Part shown: in pieces, positions 61,154 through 64,000 of the stretch | How positions within the stretch are numbered: the first letter of the stretch is position 1 | Layout: each line of letters opens with the position of its first letter | Assembly (NCBI GenBank): GCA_045612105.1 | Contig: JAZKYL010000062.1 | Span: 17,798 to 81,797, forward strand | DNA: 64,000 bases | Direction of reading: 5' to 3' | From: SVTX01 sp045612105 | Lineage (GTDB): Bacteria; Bacillota; Clostridia; Oscillospirales; CAG-272 | Made by a program: the position numbers and the translations under genes | The notes under the pieces: generated by a model | Told to the model about the DNA's origin: nothing | Seen by the model: the letters and a program-made list of their open reading frames with translations, nothing else | The model's database searches: none

Positions 61154-61978
61154 TCATACTTGTGTGCGCAATTTTGCACCCTTCGAGGGAGAATAACCGA
61201 TATGCCTTTTAAATGTTTTCCCGAAGTATGACAGATTGCCAAATCCACAAAGATCCGCTGTCTCGGTAACAGAATATCCTTCCTCCAAAAGCTCCTTTGC
61301 CTTTACACACCGATAATAGTTCAGATATTCCGTTATGGTCTGCCCCGTATATTTTTTGAACTCTCTGCACAGGGCATATTTATCGTAAAGTGCGGCACCT
61401 GCAATCTCGTCCAAGGTGATTTTGCGGCTGTAATTTTGGCGAGTGTATAAAATCACCAATTTTATTATTTTGCTTTTCGCAGTATCGATCTCACACACAG
61501 GGGTGGCGGTGCCGTGGTGCTCGGCAAGCTCGATTAAAAGCTCAATAACCAGCTTGTTCATTTTAGCCGTTCGATAGGGAGCCGAGCTGTCGGCATAAAG
61601 CTTTTTCAGTTCAACAAATAATTTTTTTAAAACCTCACTCTTTATTACCGGCTCAAAAAACACGGCCCGTGGCAAGAATCCGATATTCCTGCAAAATTCG
61701 GTACTGATAATCAGACAACTATACGTCATTTCCGTTTCCGCACCCGTATAGTGTATCACGTCGGAATTTGCAACGACTATATCGTTCTTTTCTATTTCAT
61801 ATCTCTCCGCATTGAGCAAAACGTAACCGCGCCCCTCATCACACAGCTGTATCTCCAGGTTTTCATGCCAATTGCTCTCCTTGCTGTAATTGACGTTGTC
61901 CCTATTTATATTAATGTGCAATAAAAACGGAAGTCCATCAATAAAATGACGGTATTCCTCGTGTCTTATTCCGAGCAT
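61154..61978 (-). CDS. AraC-family transcriptional regulator
   Basis: 274 residues from ATG 61978, chosen for AAAGGAG six to seven bases upstream. Cupin N-terminus (WHENLEIQLCDEGRGYVLLN, VANSDVIHYTG) and double helix-turn-helix (LDEIAGAALYDKYALCREFKKYTG; TADLCGFGNLSYFGKTFKRHIGYSP). Divergent from the YgjV-like/propeller pair at 62105, its probable targets. Confidence 0.9.
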   Translation of the reverse strand: MLGIRHEEYRHFIDGLPFLLHININRDNVNYSKESNWHENLEIQLCDEGRGYVLLNAERYEIEKNDIVVANSDVIHYTGAETEMTYSCLIISTEFCRNIGFLPRAVFFEPVIKSEVLKKLFVELKKLYADSSAPYRTAKMNKLVIELLIELAEHHGTATPVCEIDTAKSKIIKLVILYTRQNYSRKITLDEIAGAALYDKYALCREFKKYTGQTITEYLNYYRCVKAKELLEEGYSVTETADLCGFGNLSYFGKTFKRHIGYSPSKGAKLRTQV

Positions 61979-62104
61979 ACCCTTCTCCTTTACCAATATA
62001 GTGTTAATTTTATCCAATATAAGCTATTGATTTTATTTTTTCGCTCCAATATAATAATGATAACACATATTTTGATTTTTTTCAAGAAGGAATTCATATA
62101 AAAC

Positions 62105-62620
62105 ATGGAAATTGTTTCGTTAATTTTCGGCGTAGGAGCCATGGTCGCTCTGTTCTCCATATATCAACAGAAGACCCGCAAAGGAATACTCTTGTCAAAG
62201 CTATCCGCAGACGTATGCTGGGTGATACATTATTTATGTATCGGCGGCACGGCAGGGGCAATTCCCAACCTGGTGGGTATATTCAGAGAATTGGTTTTTG
62301 TTAACCGCAAAAAGCACAAGTGGGCCAATTTCTTTTTGTGGCCAATAATATTTATACTCATAAATTTTTGCCTCGGAATCAGAACCTTCTCGTCGCCAAT
62401 AAACATCCTTCCCATTGCGGCATCCGCGCTTGTTACCGTTGTACTTTGGATAGATAACCCTCTGCTGACAAAGCTTTTATCCATTCCCGTTTGCGCATCG
62501 TTTATGATATATGACATTTATATCGGCTCTTACATAGGAATAATAAACGAGGCTATTTCAATACTGTCGATCATAATATTTTTTATTAAATTTTTTATAA
62601 AACGGAGGAACGAAAAATGA
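62105..62620 (+). CDS. YgjV-like integral membrane protein
   Basis: 171 residues with about five or six transmembrane helices (SLIFGVGAMVALFSIY; FFLWPIIFILINFCLGI; ILPIAASALVTVVLW). The pattern, QQKTRKGILLSKLSADVCWVIHY and the final Lys/Arg tail match the YgjV inner-membrane family, whose function is unknown. AGAAGGAATTC stands upstream. It overlaps the propeller gene by 4 bases (ATGA), so the two are translationally coupled, which suggests a joint role, perhaps sugar uptake. Confidence 0.75.
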   Translation: MEIVSLIFGVGAMVALFSIYQQKTRKGILLSKLSADVCWVIHYLCIGGTAGAIPNLVGIFRELVFVNRKKHKWANFFLWPIIFILINFCLGIRTFSSPINILPIAASALVTVVLWIDNPLLTKLLSIPVCASFMIYDIYIGSYIGIINEAISILSIIIFFIKFFIKRRNEK

Positions 62621-63798
62621 ACAAAAGTATTTTTTCCGCTGACTGCAAAACCGAAAAGGAGCTGTTGATTTCGGCAGGCGCGCCCATCTCGACCGTTGCA
62701 AAAAGAATAAGCGCGGACGTTGATGAGAGCATCATCGAAAAAGGTAACACCTTCGCCCAGGAAATAACCGATCGCTTCGTTTCGGATTTCGAAAAAGAGG
62801 GCGATAAAATGGCTCACGTATCAACCTTCAAGGTTATCGGAGACACGGTCTATATGACCTATTACGCAAACACCAAAGAACCCTCCGAGGACCCAAAAAA
62901 CCAAACCGCAAGATTCGTTTACGCCGATATAAATGATATTGACAACAAGGTATTTATCGATCTCCAGACCACCGGCGACAAGGTGGGTGACAAAACCATT
63001 GATATGGTTTACGACAGCATTTTTATGCAAAAGGACGAGGACACGCTTTTCATTCTTTGGACCGCGCGCACTACAGACACAAACTATTATCGTTTTTATT
63101 GTCCCTTCACCATCTCAAGCAAGACCATGGGAGAGATCGGGGTAAACAAATTCAAGGTTGGAGACGTTGTAAACGATCTTTCCGTTAGCGGCATTAAAAG
63201 CGCACTCGCCGCAAACAATATCCCCTGCAAAAGAATGTATTCCGACATCGGCATTATGCAAAAGCAATCTTACCGAATCGAAAACGGGAAAAATTATTGC
63301 TATTCAGGACTATATAGCGGAGACTTCACCTGCATTATCAAAAGCTGTGACCTTATAACCTGGGAATACGTATCTCAACCCGATTTCACAAACGATTCCA
63401 GATGGGAAAACGCAACCTACGTGCTGGACAACAAGGTTTATTATTTTGTGCGACAGCAGGATGCAAATAAGTACGGCTTTTTGACCGTATACGATATTGA
63501 CAGCAAAACCTGGGAAACACCTATTGAGATAGAGGATTGTCAATCCAGAGGCGATATGATCCTTTACAAGGGCGAATTGTATCTGTTCCACGCCCCCATC
63601 GATCGTGAGCATATCGGAATAGTAAAAATCAATACCGATGATATTACGCTGAGTGAAATTGTTCTGCAAGCAAAGATGCACACAAGTTGCTTCTATCCCT
63701 TTATACAGTACTTTGACGAAAATGAGCTTGCAATGTCTTACACCGTTGAAAGAAAGCACATTCGTCTGGCACAATTCGATTTAGACAAATATCTGTAA
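62617..63798 (+). CDS. Beta-propeller protein, sialidase/glycosidase-like
   Basis: 393 residues. Repeated blade-like units (MAHVSTFKVIGDTVYMTYYAN, SDLGIM..., SRGDMILYKGELYLFHAPID, FYPFIQYFDENELAMSYTVE) suggest a five-bladed propeller as in GH43/GH117/GH130-like or BNR proteins. No signal peptide and no clear Asp-box. The catalytic residues are not identifiable by eye. Similar in length and style to the protein at 42501, though not close in sequence. The start overlaps the YgjV-like gene stop. Confidence 0.6.
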   Translation: MNKSIFSADCKTEKELLISAGAPISTVAKRISADVDESIIEKGNTFAQEITDRFVSDFEKEGDKMAHVSTFKVIGDTVYMTYYANTKEPSEDPKNQTARFVYADINDIDNKVFIDLQTTGDKVGDKTIDMVYDSIFMQKDEDTLFILWTARTTDTNYYRFYCPFTISSKTMGEIGVNKFKVGDVVNDLSVSGIKSALAANNIPCKRMYSDIGIMQKQSYRIENGKNYCYSGLYSGDFTCIIKSCDLITWEYVSQPDFTNDSRWENATYVLDNKVYYFVRQQDANKYGFLTVYDIDSKTWETPIEIEDCQSRGDMILYKGELYLFHAPIDREHIGIVKINTDDITLSEIVLQAKMHTSCFYPFIQYFDENELAMSYTVERKHIRLAQFDLDKYL

Positions 63799-64000
63799 CG
63801 CACAGCCGGATAGGGACTTGCTCCCCCGCGAACAAACGATTTGAACCGACAAAACGGCTACATTTTCAAATCAAAACTGTTCGTCAAATCAAAATTTGAA
63901 ACCAAAAGATCCGCCGAAAATCGGCGGATCTCAGACTGTCGAAAAAGCTGTTCTACCGCAAGCGGGAAAGCAAAAGAAACGGGATATACAAAAAACAAAA
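63799..64000. other. Repeat-bearing spacer at window end
   Basis: No gene seen. It holds a copy of the 14-bp repeat AAATCAAAATTTGA at 63886-63899 and a hairpin GATCCGCCGA / TCGGCGGATC at about 63909-63931 that may terminate the propeller gene. Confidence 0.5.

Noticed and set aside
1..64000. tRNA or rRNA genes as integration targets
   Set aside because: I found no cloverleaf or rRNA-like sequence next to either integrase; the rubrerythrin fragments explain the target better. A tRNA scan would settle this.

Overview
The window looks like a chromosomal segment of an anaerobic, carbohydrate-degrading Firmicute (Clostridia, probably an uncultured gut lineage). The reasons are strong AGGAGG-type ribosome binding sites, a rubrerythrin and a rubredoxin, many AraC regulators, lipoproteins with Ser/Glu-rich linkers, and glycosidases typical of plant or host glycan use (GH78-, GH106-, GH51-, GH3- and GH63-like). 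No housekeeping locus is visible except, perhaps, the Rrf2 regulator-rubrerythrin pair near the right end. Family names are assigned by eye from motifs; no database search was possible.

Layout. 0-14 kb: a GH78-like enzyme and a ceramidase-like protein (+), then a minus-strand run of a phosphoesterase/TIM-barrel fusion, an MBL hydrolase, a GH106-like enzyme and a giant lipoprotein, with a divergent AraC gene. 15-18.2 kb: a 5'-truncated paralogue of the giant lipoprotein. 18.4-23.2 kb: mobile module I (tyrosine integrase, Fic protein, wHTH protein, serine recombinase). 23.2-31 kb: a sugar-catabolic operon (two TIM-barrel isomerases, an oxidoreductase, a third isomerase, GH78, PIG-L deacetylase) divergent from an AraC gene. 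31.3-35.8 kb: the third giant lipoprotein. 36.5-43.6 kb: esterase, KDPG aldolase-kinase fusion, two AraC regulators, aminotransferase and propeller protein. 43.7-46.3 kb: a very AT-rich cassette with a small DUF6809-like gene and a GHKL-ATPase / STAS-like / membrane-protein trio. 46.6 kb: rubredoxin. 47-49.2 kb: an HTH-GH51 fusion. 49.3-54.1 kb: mobile module II, paralogous to module I. 54.4-59.5 kb: GH63-like enzyme, propeller-AraC fusion and GH3. 59.9-60.9 kb: intact rubrerythrin and its Rrf2 regulator. 61-64 kb: AraC, YgjV-like membrane protein and a propeller protein.

The most striking structure is that the 3' end of the rubrerythrin gene (the codons for DEARHGK...YFG, the stop and the terminator) recurs as fragments near 15.1, 18.7, 46.9 and 49.5 kb and as the end of the intact gene at 59.9 kb. 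Both tyrosine integrases start just to the right of such a fragment. A perfect 29-bp repeat brackets 49.5-59.95 kb. A similar pair of rubredoxin 3' ends brackets 36.5-46.7 kb. I read this as an accretion array of integrative elements that use the 3' ends of rubrerythrin and rubredoxin genes as attachment sites and carry glycan-degradation cargo. Paired TTCCA repeats (candidate integrase arm sites) and a conserved ~65-bp motif accompany most of the ends.

The genes appear to work as several small inducible units: each AraC-type regulator sits beside glycosidases, TIM-barrel isomerases or surface lipoproteins. Two proteins fuse a DNA-binding domain directly to a glycan-enzyme-like domain (XRE-GH51 and sialidase-like propeller-AraC), which may be one-protein sensor/regulators.
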